A DNA stretch of 64,000 nucleotides from Suilimivivens sp964571145 (GCA_964571145.1 CAZNAP010000003.1:6851-70850), one strand, 5' to 3'; numbered from the stretch's first letter, positions 36,099 through 45,056 are shown. The notes: a model not told the origin generated them from the letters alone. Numbers and translations are program-made.

Positions 36099-37664
36099 TC
36101 AATAATTATCCGGAAGGTCATTTTCTAATAAAATATATTTATGTCCTTCTCCCTTAATTGCATAAGCGTATGTCATCGCATCTTCCAGTCTTTCAAATAC
36201 CTGACATTTGTCTTTGGAAAAGCCCTCATCCATAACGCCTTTCGCAATTGCTTCTGTATGTTTTCTTCCAATTAATAAAATGTAATCGCAACAATTCGCT
36301 GCGTATTTACCAAACTCATAATTAAACTTTTCTTCTTCTGCGCCAAGCTCCACCATGCCCGGTGTAACAAGAATCTTGATTCCGTCAAACATTGCCAAAG
36401 TTTCCACAGCTGCTTTCGAACCCACCGGGTTTGAATTATAGGCATCATCAATAATGGTCACTGCACTGGATTGCCGCATCTGCATACGATGTTCCACCGG
36501 CTGTAAACGTCGAACAGGAACCTTTAACTCTGGTAACGAAATTCCCAGACTGTTAGCTACAGCAATTGCACAAGTAACATCGATTACATTATGTCCGCCA
36601 ATCAAGCGCATCTGGAACTTCTGTGTTTCTCCCTTTGGTGTAACAATTGTGAACTCGGTTCCCACTTGAGAATAAGTGATGTCTTCTGCTCGATAGCCCT
36701 TTAAGTCCGTGCCTGTCTGGAAGAAAATCGGATTCTCATATTCATTGCTTTTTCCTCTGATATTCATATCATCACCATTGAGAAAAATAGTTCCATCTTT
36801 GGGCAATGCGTCTGCCAACTCGAACTTCGTCTTAATAATATGATCCAGTGAACCGAATGTTTGTAAATGCTGTGGACCAATGGAGGTAATCACGCCATAC
36901 ATAGGATGAACAATATCGCAGATTTCTTTGATATCTCCTACATATCGAGCGCCCATTTCACATATAAAGTACTCATGCGTCGGCTTTAGAGATTCCCTGA
37001 TTGTCTTCACAATACCCATTGGCGTATTATAGCTTTCAGGCGTAATTAAGACATCATATTTACTTTGTAACAACGTATAAAGGAAATACTTAACACTTGT
37101 TTTACCATAGCTTCCGGTAATTCCGATTATTTTTAAGTCTTGAACCGCTTTTAATTTTCTCTTGGCATCATTAATAAAATGCTGATTAACCCCTTTTTCT
37201 ATGGGTTTATTAAGTAGATTGGAAAAGAGGATTAGGCAAGGCTGTAAGAACAGCAGAACACAAAAATAATGCCAAGCTCTATCTACTGATAAGCACCAAC
37301 ACAGTAGCGCCAACCCGATTATCATCAGCAATGTCTGTGTGCAAATGAGTCGCTTAACACGATTTGTAAAAACCAGTTTCTTTTTGTTTTTAGACTTTTT
37401 CAGAAATCGATAGAATAATAGCATCAAAAGTAAAACAACGTACAATACAACATCTGTTAACCAAAAATCAATCACTGCTGCCAAGATTCCAACAAATAGT
37501 AATACAAGCAGAATACTTTGATTTCTCCAGTTTTTCTTCAACCAGCTGATTTGTTCGTTGTTCTTATAGCCATTCAGTTGAAACATATGCAAATTGTATC
37601 TTAAAATCAATAAATATGCCGAAAATTCTAGTATAAATCCGATTATACTAAAAAGATTACTCAT
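36099..37664 (-). CDS. murF: MurF-like ligase with an N-terminal membrane domain
   Basis: A 521-aa protein. Residues 1 to about 165 contain four or five hydrophobic segments. The rest is a Mur ligase: ITGSYGKTSVKY (ATP loop), EMGARYVGDI, SIGPQHLQTFGSL, GGHNVIDVTCAIAVA, RMQMRQ, DDAYNSNP. MurF adds D-Ala-D-Ala to the UDP-MurNAc tripeptide and is normally about 450 aa and soluble. The membrane anchor may place it near MraY. It is followed immediately by ddl, which makes its substrate. Confidence 0.88.
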   Translation of the reverse strand: MSNLFSIIGFILEFSAYLLILRYNLHMFQLNGYKNNEQISWLKKNWRNQSILLVLLFVGILAAVIDFWLTDVVLYVVLLLMLLFYRFLKKSKNKKKLVFTNRVKRLICTQTLLMIIGLALLCWCLSVDRAWHYFCVLLFLQPCLILFSNLLNKPIEKGVNQHFINDAKRKLKAVQDLKIIGITGSYGKTSVKYFLYTLLQSKYDVLITPESYNTPMGIVKTIRESLKPTHEYFICEMGARYVGDIKEICDIVHPMYGVITSIGPQHLQTFGSLDHIIKTKFELADALPKDGTIFLNGDDMNIRGKSNEYENPIFFQTGTDLKGYRAEDITYSQVGTEFTIVTPKGETQKFQMRLIGGHNVIDVTCAIAVANSLGISLPELKVPVRRLQPVEHRMQMRQSSAVTIIDDAYNSNPVGSKAAVETLAMFDGIKILVTPGMVELGAEEEKFNYEFGKYAANCCDYILLIGRKHTEAIAKGVMDEGFSKDKCQVFERLEDAMTYAYAIKGEGHKYILLENDLPDNY

Positions 37665-37668
37665 CTGC

Positions 37669-38445
37669 TTATTCTCCTATTTTATAATATGATTGAAGTA
37701 TGCGTCTGAAAAGATCCGGTTTCTCCACGAAACAAAAATGTCCGGCTCCATGAATCACTGCCAACCCGGAGGAAGGAATCAGCTTTTCCATTAACTGCCC
37801 ATCTGCAAGCGGAGTGGCTGTATCCAGATCGCCCCACACCAATAGCGTATCCTCTTTAATCTGTGGCAAAAGAGATGTCAAATCTTCATTGACCGCTTTT
37901 ACAAGGCATTGCCGCATAATGGGGGTTGCATTACGATAATCTTCGGAACCCTGACTGTTTCTCCACTGATCAATTACATCCGGACATAATTTATAAATAA
38001 AATTAATACTGACCAATTTTTTTACAAATTTGTAACCTCGTATTTTCAGTTTTTGCTTAAAGGACTTTTTAGGCAAAATGCCTGCCGCATCTACCAAAAC
38101 AATATTGCTGATTGTAAAGGGCAAATCCTCTTTAGCAGCAAGCCTAATAATAACACGGCCGCCATATGAATGTCCAATCAGTGAGGTCTCTTCAATTTTA
38201 AGTATTTTAAAAAACTTAATCATAAATTGTGCATAGTCTTCCACATCCCATGCACACTGAGGTTCATCACTGTTACCAAATCCCGGAAAATCCAATTGGA
38301 TAACCCGATATTCACTATTGATACAATCTGCAACGGAATCATAAAGAGACATTTCTGTTCCCCAGCCCTGCAGAATTGTTGCCGTTTTTGTTCCATTTCC
38401 ACTTACCTTATAATGAATTTTATATCCATCAATGACTATTTCCAT
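37669..38445 (-). CDS. Alpha/beta hydrolase
   Basis: A 258-aa alpha/beta-hydrolase-fold protein with the oxyanion region LQGWGTEM, nucleophile elbow GHSYGG, acid region WGDLDTATP, and catalytic His in GAGHFCFVEKP. The substrate is unknown. It ends 4 bp before murF, so it is the first gene of the murF-ddl-dipeptidase operon and may act on a wall or lipid intermediate. Confidence 0.82.
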   Translation of the reverse strand: MEIVIDGYKIHYKVSGNGTKTATILQGWGTEMSLYDSVADCINSEYRVIQLDFPGFGNSDEPQCAWDVEDYAQFMIKFFKILKIEETSLIGHSYGGRVIIRLAAKEDLPFTISNIVLVDAAGILPKKSFKQKLKIRGYKFVKKLVSINFIYKLCPDVIDQWRNSQGSEDYRNATPIMRQCLVKAVNEDLTSLLPQIKEDTLLVWGDLDTATPLADGQLMEKLIPSSGLAVIHGAGHFCFVEKPDLFRRILQSYYKIGE

Positions 38446-38548
38446 GTTCCTGTCCTTCCAAACATTTTCTCTTCTCTCACTTTACTGCGCGGCCGCCAAT
38501 TTCAAAAGAGAGTATGATGCCTCTCGTCTTGCAAAAAGTGCTGTTTGT

Positions 38549-38567
38549 TTAGCCACTCGGTGCTAAT
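38549..38567. repeat. Junction motif between the GH9-like and hydrolase genes
   Basis: TTAGCCAC, TCG, GTGCTAA form a hairpin with one bulged base, overlapping the stop codon region of the GH9-like gene. It belongs to the same recurrent family as 27969-27985. Confidence 0.55.
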
Positions 38568-40110
38568 CACATAAAATCTCGCTTAGCATGAAAATAAGCT
38601 TACTGTCTTCTTCAAATTGTTTCATCAGCCCCAGATTCTCATCGATATCCTTATAATTCTTGGATCCAACCTGATCTATATAACAAATCGATTTCCGATT
38701 TTCTCCCATAAAATAATGCAGATGATTCATAATAATGGTTTTGTATTCATGATTGGAAATGATTTGGTTCACCATAGTCAAAACCATCATATTTTGCAGT
38801 AACTCGTCATTATTGTCCTGTTCTGCATTGCCTTCTGTGAAACACCATGAATCACGTGCCTGTGCTGATATATCTTCGGCTCTTTGCATTAATTGTTTGG
38901 TGATTTTATTGCATAATTCCACGTTCACCGGCTGTTTGGTGGAAATGTACGCAACACTGCCGATAAATACGGTTACATCCTGTATATCATTCTCCTTTTC
39001 CTGTAAAAGATACTCGCTGATATAGGGTCGATAAGACTGTTGTCCCGATGCTCTGTAGAGTTCTGTTGCTGCTGCAAATTTCCAGGCATCTATAGTTTGG
39101 GCATCATTTAGCTGGGCATACTTCCAGGCTCTGTCTCCAGCCTTTAGACAATTCGTCGCGTACTCTGTATCGTAACTCTGGTATAAATAACTGAATTTGG
39201 CCATGGCCATTGCATAGGCCCTGGATGCTTCCATAGTCACCGGTTCCACATAGGCAACGCTTTTGCCTGATTCCTGCCCATAATAGGTAACGCCTGCATA
39301 CACTGCGCCGGAAGAAACATCCTGCATTTTAATCAGCCATTCAATCTCATAGCGAATTTCATCCAAAATGTCCGGTATACCATTTCCGCTTTCCGGAATG
39401 CCCATATCATCTGTAAAAACTTCACTGTGTAATTCATAGGCCAAGAGCATAATTCCAATATTTTTAGCCGATAATGCCACATCCTTGGAACCCTTCTCAT
39501 TCTGATGCCAACCCCCACTTACATCCAGACTGATCGTAACATCCTCACGTAGCACCACCTTGGCTGTATGACAGGCATTATGCGCCTTTGCGCCTGCAAA
39601 CTCTTCCGTCAGTGTTATGCCGCATCTGTTATAGTAATACTGTTTAACAGCTTCCTGAAAAATATCCTGATAAATATCTTCTTTTATTTCAAAAGAGTAA
39701 GAATGTCCAAGATAGGGGGCTTCTATGTAGTAAGTGCCGGGTGTCACCAATTCGGAGAAATCTCCATAACCATTGTATTCTTTGGTGCTTGGATTATATC
39801 CCACATCCTCTTGCATTCCGGAGAAAGCAATTTCGCCTGTATCTACATTAATTACCTGAAAAGCACGTGGCATTTGATCTTCCTGTTCGCCACAAAAAAC
39901 AGCTGTCTTTTTACCATTTGGTAAATATCCTAGCTGGTTAATGATTATATTGGGAGAACTCACCGGCACCTCATAACTGAGCACCGGTTCTTCCTCCATA
40001 CTGGTAATTACATTTTCCGTTTGTGTCGGCCCAACTTCGGTGGACACAGAACCGCAGCCTGCTAATCCTAAAACCAAAAGCAGTATAATCGCCTTTTTAT
40101 CTCTATGCAA
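38563..40110 (-). CDS. GH9-like lipoprotein lacking the catalytic Asp motif
   Basis: A 515-aa lipoprotein (lipobox LAGC near residues 16-19), starting with TTG after AGGAGG. It has an N-terminal cellulase Ig-like domain (IIINQLGYLPNGKKTAVF) and a GH9 (alpha/alpha)6 domain (GIPESGNGIPDILDEIRYEIEWLIKMQD). The family motif DVSGGWxDAGD appears as DVSGGWHQNEKG (196-207), so both Asp residues are gone. The C-terminal HHR substrate motif is also missing, while a Glu near residue 436 may remain. It is probably a carbohydrate-binding or signalling protein rather than an active endoglucanase. The partner glycan is unknown. Confidence 0.83.
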   Translation of the reverse strand: MHRDKKAIILLLVLGLAGCGSVSTEVGPTQTENVITSMEEEPVLSYEVPVSSPNIIINQLGYLPNGKKTAVFCGEQEDQMPRAFQVINVDTGEIAFSGMQEDVGYNPSTKEYNGYGDFSELVTPGTYYIEAPYLGHSYSFEIKEDIYQDIFQEAVKQYYYNRCGITLTEEFAGAKAHNACHTAKVVLREDVTISLDVSGGWHQNEKGSKDVALSAKNIGIMLLAYELHSEVFTDDMGIPESGNGIPDILDEIRYEIEWLIKMQDVSSGAVYAGVTYYGQESGKSVAYVEPVTMEASRAYAMAMAKFSYLYQSYDTEYATNCLKAGDRAWKYAQLNDAQTIDAWKFAAATELYRASGQQSYRPYISEYLLQEKENDIQDVTVFIGSVAYISTKQPVNVELCNKITKQLMQRAEDISAQARDSWCFTEGNAEQDNNDELLQNMMVLTMVNQIISNHEYKTIIMNHLHYFMGENRKSICYIDQVGSKNYKDIDENLGLMKQFEEDSKLIFMLSEILCD

Positions 40111-40136
40111 GGAAATGCCTCCTGAAAAACCATAGA

Positions 40137-40172
40137 TTTAGTCACTCGGTTTTCACCCAAGCAACTGGCTCT
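40137..40172. repeat. Junction motif between the GH9-like and amidohydrolase genes
   Basis: TTTAGTCACTCGGT (40137-40150) is followed by TTTCACCCAAGCAACTGG, whose reverse complement carries CTTGGGTG as at 31453-31460. It is one plus-oriented and one minus-oriented partial copy of the junction motif. Confidence 0.5.
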
Positions 40173-40173
40173 A

Positions 40174-41370
40174 TTATAGCATAATGCCTGACGATATGCT
40201 ACCAAAGGACTCGACTGCATAGACAATTTTGCCTTCAATAATGGTACACAATGCTTTCGTTTCTATTTTCAATGGGGAATCCGTAAAAATAGCTATATCG
40301 GCATCTTTTCCAGGTTCCAATGAACCTACACGATCAAAGACTCTGCAAATTTCTGCGGGGTAACGCGTAATAGCAAGCAGTGCTTCCTCTTCTTTCATTC
40401 CTGATTTCATAGCCAGGCCTGCACAAATAGGAAGGGATTGAATCAGCGAAACCGGATGGTCTGTTGTAATAGCAGTCTTCACGCCCTCGGCATTCAAAAT
40501 ACCCACTGTTTTAAAAGCCATATTCTGCACTTCAATTTTGCTTCTGCTTGCCAAATCCGGTCCGATAATACAGGGGTAACCAGCTTCCCGTACCTGTTCT
40601 TTAATTAAATGCCCTTCACTGCAATGATCCAATGTCATATCCAAATCAAATTCCTTGGCAATTCGAATTGCCGTTTGAATATCATCTGCACGGTGAACGT
40701 GTGCCTTTAATGGAATGTTCTTTTCGAAAACCGGAAGCCAGCATTCATAGCGAAAGTCTTCATCCTCCGGGTTCATGCCTGCACGTTTCTTATGGTAATA
40801 TTGCCTCGCTTTAAATAACTCCTCTCGAAGCATAGCCGCTATTGCCATACGGGTTGATGGGGATTTGCCCTGTCCCGAGTAATTCACCTTGGGATTTTCT
40901 CCAAATGCAATTTTCATCGCAGCAGGTGCCAAAACAACCATGTCGTCTATGGTTCTTCCGCAGGTTTTAATAAAGGAGAATGTGCCACCAACTACATTTG
41001 CACTGCCCGGTCCAATCATGGCGGAGGTGATGCCCGCCCGCAACGCATCGTCAAAAGCCGCATCCATAGGATTAATGGCATCAATCGAACGAAGCTGCGG
41101 CGTAATCGGATCCACTGTTTCATTGCAATCATCTCCCTCCATCCCCTTCTTTTCCTCTGTAATGCCCATATGGCAATGGGCTTCTATAAGACCAGGCATG
41201 ACAAGTGCACCTAAAGCACTGATTACCTGGGCATCCTTGGGCAAAGGAAAAGGGGCTCCTTCGTGCATCGGCCCCAAATCCATTATTTTACCATTATCAA
41301 TGCAAATATATCCCTTTTTCCAAACAGAACCGGCCATAGTCATGACCTTACCACCAATTATATAAAGCAT
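40174..41370 (-). CDS. Metal-dependent amidohydrolase
   Basis: A 398-aa amidohydrolase-superfamily protein. It has an N-terminal beta-sandwich start (IIGGKVMTM), the metal motif LIEAHCHMG (HxH), a later His region (LKAHVHRADDIQTA, DHCSEGH), and the Asp ligand in ITTDHPV, ending PGKDADIAIF. It resembles imidazolonepropionase/aryldialkylphosphatase-like amidohydrolases common in Clostridia. The substrate is unknown. It lies 23 bp after the SpoIIQ-like gene. Confidence 0.88.
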   Translation of the reverse strand: MLYIIGGKVMTMAGSVWKKGYICIDNGKIMDLGPMHEGAPFPLPKDAQVISALGALVMPGLIEAHCHMGITEEKKGMEGDDCNETVDPITPQLRSIDAINPMDAAFDDALRAGITSAMIGPGSANVVGGTFSFIKTCGRTIDDMVVLAPAAMKIAFGENPKVNYSGQGKSPSTRMAIAAMLREELFKARQYYHKKRAGMNPEDEDFRYECWLPVFEKNIPLKAHVHRADDIQTAIRIAKEFDLDMTLDHCSEGHLIKEQVREAGYPCIIGPDLASRSKIEVQNMAFKTVGILNAEGVKTAITTDHPVSLIQSLPICAGLAMKSGMKEEEALLAITRYPAEICRVFDRVGSLEPGKDADIAIFTDSPLKIETKALCTIIEGKIVYAVESFGSISSGIML

Positions 41371-41393
41371 GTTTACTGCCTCGCTTCCTTGTA

Positions 41394-42323
41394 TTAACCT
41401 AATTTGGTCATAGGATTCACAGGTGTGCCGTCCTTCGTCAATTTAAAATAGACATTGGTACCTTCCACACTGTAATATTTCGTGGGTGCTGCCACTTCGG
41501 CAATCACATCACCCATAGCCACGAAGCTGCCTTCGGATACCAAAATATTGGTCAACTGCCCATAGGTAATCTCATAACCGCTTCCCAACTCCATAGTCAC
41601 TGCATTGCCCAACTGGGGATCTGAATAAACACTGGTTACTTTGCCTGCCGCAGCAGCTGTAATCAAGTCACCCTCTGCTGCCTCAATGATAATAGCCGGA
41701 TTGTACTTATATTGCTGTAAAGTAGGAAAATATACGGTTTTGTCCATACTATAATTCACTAACACATTACCTACAATGGGCCAAACCAGTGTATCTTCAT
41801 CGGTAAAGTTAAGTGCAGGTTGCATAGCAGTAGAAATATCCTGCGCATCAACTGCCTCACTGGCGATCGTTTCCTGTGCTGCGTCATCAGTCCCTGCATG
41901 ATCATCAGAATGAGAATCACTTCCTGACTGTTCATCACTTCCTGACTGTGCTGATTCATTGCCACTATTATCTGATTTGTTCTTTTCCGCTCCATCTGAC
42001 ATACTGTCACTGCCGGACTGATCCGGATTTTCTATCTTTAAGGAATTTGTTTCCTGAAAATAGGGATCATAATCCAAATCATCAGCTGTTGCTGCATTAC
42101 GTGTCATATTTTCTGCCAGCGGCAGTTCACTGCCATTCACGATACCTGTTGCCGCATTATTTTCTATTGCACTTAAATCCACTACATAATCCTCTTCCTT
42201 GGAAGTTGATCCCTGTCCCAGCCACAAACCGGTGGCTGTTAGCGATACCAAAACCAACGCCGATGAAGCGATCATTACAAACCTTTCCTTGGAAAAACTT
42301 TTTCTTCTTCCTCTTCTTGTCAT
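41394..42323 (-). CDS. SpoIIQ-like LytM/M23 protein without zinc ligands
   Basis: A 309-aa membrane-anchored protein: one N-terminal transmembrane segment (about 17-37), a Ser/Asp-rich low-complexity linker with SGSDxxSGSD repeats, then a LytM/M23 domain from about residue 190. The usual HxGxD is AII, YxHL is YGQL, and HLHFE is NVYFKL, so all zinc ligands look lost. Its position directly after a spoIID-like gene matches the clostridial spoIID-spoIIQ order. It is probably a structural engulfment or channel component. The start at 42323 has AAAGGG upstream; an in-frame ATG lies at 42344. Confidence 0.8.
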   Translation of the reverse strand: MTRRGRRKSFSKERFVMIASSALVLVSLTATGLWLGQGSTSKEEDYVVDLSAIENNAATGIVNGSELPLAENMTRNAATADDLDYDPYFQETNSLKIENPDQSGSDSMSDGAEKNKSDNSGNESAQSGSDEQSGSDSHSDDHAGTDDAAQETIASEAVDAQDISTAMQPALNFTDEDTLVWPIVGNVLVNYSMDKTVYFPTLQQYKYNPAIIIEAAEGDLITAAAAGKVTSVYSDPQLGNAVTMELGSGYEITYGQLTNILVSEGSFVAMGDVIAEVAAPTKYYSVEGTNVYFKLTKDGTPVNPMTKLG

Positions 42324-42406
42324 ATTTATACCAACCCTTTCCATTTATATCGTAAGACTGCTTACAATACTTTCTTTATTGGTTAGTTTTTCCCTTTTTT
42401 ACTTCT

Positions 42407-43408
42407 TTATTCATTTTTTGTAATCAAGATATCTTTAAAAAAAGTTTCTATAATTTCAATGTAGTCTTTCTCCTGCTTTGCCTGTTCATTTGCTCCATAT
42501 TGACTCATTCCAAAACCGTGTCCGCTTCCTTTCACGGTAATTAAGACACTTTTCTTATCTGCTTCCAAATGAAAACTGCCAGAAAGTAACGCATAGGCTT
42601 CTCTGAACTGCTCACCAGTCACTACTTTGCCCAGATTCTCCACAAATAAAACGTAACCGACGCTGTCTCGATAGAGAATAAATTTTTCTTCTAAATTGAC
42701 AGCTTCTAACTTGGTATACTTCTCTTTATCTTGCAGTTCTTCTGCTGTCATGGAGCAACCATTTATAGTTTGCCAGATTTTATTGAATTCACTCATTTCA
42801 TACGAAATCGAACTTGTGTAATCTTCCGATAAAAAATCTCTGCTGCAAAGCACGCTTTGTAAGTAATCGGTGTTACCTGACAATAACTCACTTCCATTTC
42901 TGGTGGCACCGTTGCTGACGGCAAAATAAGGCGTGTTGATAGCCTGACCTCCTAACGTGGCATAAACACCGGCTGTTTGTGCAGCCGCCTGCCATGCCTT
43001 CTCCGGAATATGCTGACTACCGTAATTTTCATCCTTCACCAAGATGTCCGTACTGCCTTGACTACTCGCAAACAAATTCGTTCTGATTAAGACTGCCTGT
43101 GCTTTTAATGTTTCTAATTCAAAGTCTGTATTAATACTTCTGGTCAGCTTATCCGCCACATAAACTTCCAGAGGAATGACTTCTTTTCCCAATTTTGTCT
43201 GATTAATCACGCGAAATCGATTTTGTGTCAACTGCTTTTCCAAATTAGGTGCCCAAACCGTCATTGTTTCCTGTTGGCAAAAGTTACCCAATAAAAAAGT
43301 AAGTAAATAGGGAAGCAAAAGAATCGCACCCAGACTTTTCAAGGAAAATCCAGGTACGATTCTTATTAATTTCATGTAACAGAAGACGGAACTCTTAAAT
43401 TTTTTCAT
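42407..43408 (-). CDS. spoIID: SpoIID-like sporulation protein, catalytic Glu not apparent
   Basis: A 333-aa membrane-anchored protein with one hydrophobic segment (about 25-43). SpoIID signatures are IPLEVYVADKL, FELETLKAQAVLIRTN (about 96-111), and GSGHGFGMSQYGANEQAKQEKDYIEIIETFF. SpoIID is a lytic transglycosylase that trims glycan during engulfment; its catalytic Glu lies in a SEMP-type motif, but here that place reads RSIN (90-93). Activity is therefore doubtful. The start at 43408 is fixed by GGAGGTG, although the frame opens upstream at 43459. It lies 90 bp after the calcium-loop gene. Confidence 0.85.
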   Translation of the reverse strand: MKKFKSSVFCYMKLIRIVPGFSLKSLGAILLLPYLLTFLLGNFCQQETMTVWAPNLEKQLTQNRFRVINQTKLGKEVIPLEVYVADKLTRSINTDFELETLKAQAVLIRTNLFASSQGSTDILVKDENYGSQHIPEKAWQAAAQTAGVYATLGGQAINTPYFAVSNGATRNGSELLSGNTDYLQSVLCSRDFLSEDYTSSISYEMSEFNKIWQTINGCSMTAEELQDKEKYTKLEAVNLEEKFILYRDSVGYVLFVENLGKVVTGEQFREAYALLSGSFHLEADKKSVLITVKGSGHGFGMSQYGANEQAKQEKDYIEIIETFFKDILITKNE

Positions 43409-43498
43409 GAAACACCTCCGGACTAGTATATGTTGGAGATATTCCGTTTTATACTTCATTTGACCTAGTTACGCAGTACATATTAGCGTGCTTTGCTA

Positions 43499-44680
43499 TT
43501 AGATGACTTCGGAATAAAGGTCGTAAGCCAGCAGTGCCTGTTCGGTACGATTGTGTTTGGTCATATCCACGTGCTGTACGGTGCCTGCATTTCCATTCTC
43601 ATACAGGAAAAATCCGGTGTTTCGGATCATACCATTGGTCTGATTTTGGTCGTTAGTCAAACTAAAATCTGTGGATTTATTCATTAAAGCGATTGCACCG
43701 ACTCCTTTATCTGCCAGTGAGCAGAGCTGTGGTTCTCCGTTTTCATCCATGACCCAAATTTTCAGCCTATTCCAAATCTCATCGCCTTCATCAATAAAGC
43801 CATTTTGGTCATCATCATAAGCTGCCAAATCAGCAAATCCATTCCCGGACTTGGTTCCGAACAATTCAGAACCGTCGTTAATGGTTCCGTCCTCGTTCTT
43901 GTCCAAAGCGAGAAATCCGCTTCCTGCCACCAACTTACTAATTTCATCTTGTTCTCCGTCTGCGTCGATGTCGAACAGGAATGTCTGGTCAGAAAGTCCC
44001 GCTATATTTCCATTCAGATTAATCACCAGCGGATCGCACATGGAAACTTCCATATAACTGATATTTTCCTCATAGTATTCTTGGAAGCTACGACTCATTT
44101 CTACATTTAAATTGAAATTCAGCTCTCTGCCATCTGCGCACTTAACGGTTCCCTGTGTGGAAAAGGCAGTATTTTCCGTTTCTTCGTAATAGTATTGTCT
44201 GCTAAATGCAAACGTTCTAACGTTCAATCCTATAGCAGAAATCAAGTTTGGAGATGTTGATGTAGTCAAATCTAAAATGCCTGTACTTGTAGCATCAGCA
44301 TCTTCCTCATCGGTACCGGCTTGGCTCGCATCTCCTTGCTCTGTCAGCATTGAGCTGCTTGTCCTTCTCTCCGGGAAAAGAATATTCATGAGGAAGTCCA
44401 AACACTGTTGTCTGATTTCCATCATTTGTTTCTTAATTTCTTCTGCATCCAAGTTTTGAACACTACCGGAATTAAAGGCTTTCATCTTAGCACTCATTTC
44501 TTCCAGTGTAGAACTCAGCGTTTCCGTTGGTGTTTCCGTCGGTGTTTCGGCTGGTGTTTCAGTGGATGTTTCTCCGAATGCTTTTCTGCTGTCTGTCATC
44601 ATAAATTTACTCACTCGTCCTGAGATGGAACTAAAACTTCTGGTGGAATCCATTCCTATGGTACTGGAATCTATTCGCAT
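43499..44680 (-). CDS. Calcium-loop repeat protein with MRIDSSTIGM start
   Basis: A 393-aa protein without a classical signal peptide. The N-terminus MRIDSSTIGMDSTRSFSS is followed by a Thr-Glu-Pro repeat (about 38-55) and a long middle region. EF-hand-like calcium loops follow: DIDADGEQDEI, DKNEDGTINDGSELFG, DDDQNGFIDEGDEIW. The FLALDKNEDGTINDGSELFG block is a widespread module of secreted or surface proteins. A near-perfect sigma-28 type -10 lies upstream, so the gene may belong to a motility regulon (inference). Exact function unknown. RBS AAGGAGG. Confidence 0.75.
   Translation of the reverse strand: MRIDSSTIGMDSTRSFSSISGRVSKFMMTDSRKAFGETSTETPAETPTETPTETLSSTLEEMSAKMKAFNSGSVQNLDAEEIKKQMMEIRQQCLDFLMNILFPERRTSSSMLTEQGDASQAGTDEEDADATSTGILDLTTSTSPNLISAIGLNVRTFAFSRQYYYEETENTAFSTQGTVKCADGRELNFNLNVEMSRSFQEYYEENISYMEVSMCDPLVINLNGNIAGLSDQTFLFDIDADGEQDEISKLVAGSGFLALDKNEDGTINDGSELFGTKSGNGFADLAAYDDDQNGFIDEGDEIWNRLKIWVMDENGEPQLCSLADKGVGAIALMNKSTDFSLTNDQNQTNGMIRNTGFFLYENGNAGTVQHVDMTKHNRTEQALLAYDLYSEVI
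44520..44567 (-). repeat. 12-bp tandem repeat coding a Thr-Glu-Pro stretch
   Basis: Four copies of a GTTTCCGTYGGT-like unit run head to tail. They code a TETP tetrapeptide repeat in the calcium-loop protein; variation in copy number would stay in frame. Confidence 0.8.
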
Positions 44681-44837
44681 TAACCCTCCTTTTTATGTCC
44701 CTTGCCTTTGATCTCACCTCCATGTTTGATAAAAACAAAAATGATATAGCAAAGGTTTTCCATTTCCTTTGTATACCATCCGTGGCGACATCTCTTTTTG
44801 TCAGATTCTATGGCCGGTAGAACCTGCTGTACTATAT

Positions 44838-44864
44838 TTATCGGCAAATTGTAGGAAAATATTA
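44838..44864 (-). promoter_or_regulatory. Possible sigma-28 promoter of the calcium-loop gene
   Basis: The minus strand has GCCGATAA (44838-44845), the full consensus -10 of sigma-28/SigD, with TAAT (44861-44864) 15 bp upstream in place of TAAA. Confidence 0.55.
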
Positions 44865-44901
44865 TTCCAAATCACAAAAAGGGAAATTTTTCAGATTTGA
44901 A

Positions 44902-44930
44902 ATGACAAAACTGCGCATATGCTATATTAT
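44902..44930 (+). promoter_or_regulatory. Promoter of the DUF368 gene
   Basis: -35 ATGACA (44902-44907), 17-bp spacer, -10 TATTAT (44925-44930). Confidence 0.55.
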
Positions 44931-45056
44931 AAGATAGGTAATAAATTAAAAGTAGGAATTACAGATAAGATTAGTAATTAAAACTGCGGATAGCAATATG
45001 AACTAAGCATAGTAATAAGAAAATAAAAAAGAAGCATATGATAGGAGAAATCAAAA

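Larger units (their letters stand above)
44681..45056. other. Divergent intergenic region with two promoters
   Basis: This 376-bp AT-rich gap separates the calcium-loop gene (minus) from the DUF368 gene (plus). It contains a sigma-28-like promoter on the minus strand and a sigma-A-like promoter on the plus strand, leaving leaders of about 150 and 120 nt. I see no further gene or clear RNA structure. Confidence 0.6.

Noticed and set aside
38563..40110. Active cellulase annotation
   Set aside because: The DAGD catalytic motif and HHR motif are missing.
43425..43432. CATATACT resembling a sigma-E -10 upstream of spoIID
   Set aside because: It lies so close to the ATG that the transcript would start inside the ribosome binding site, and no matching -35 is present.
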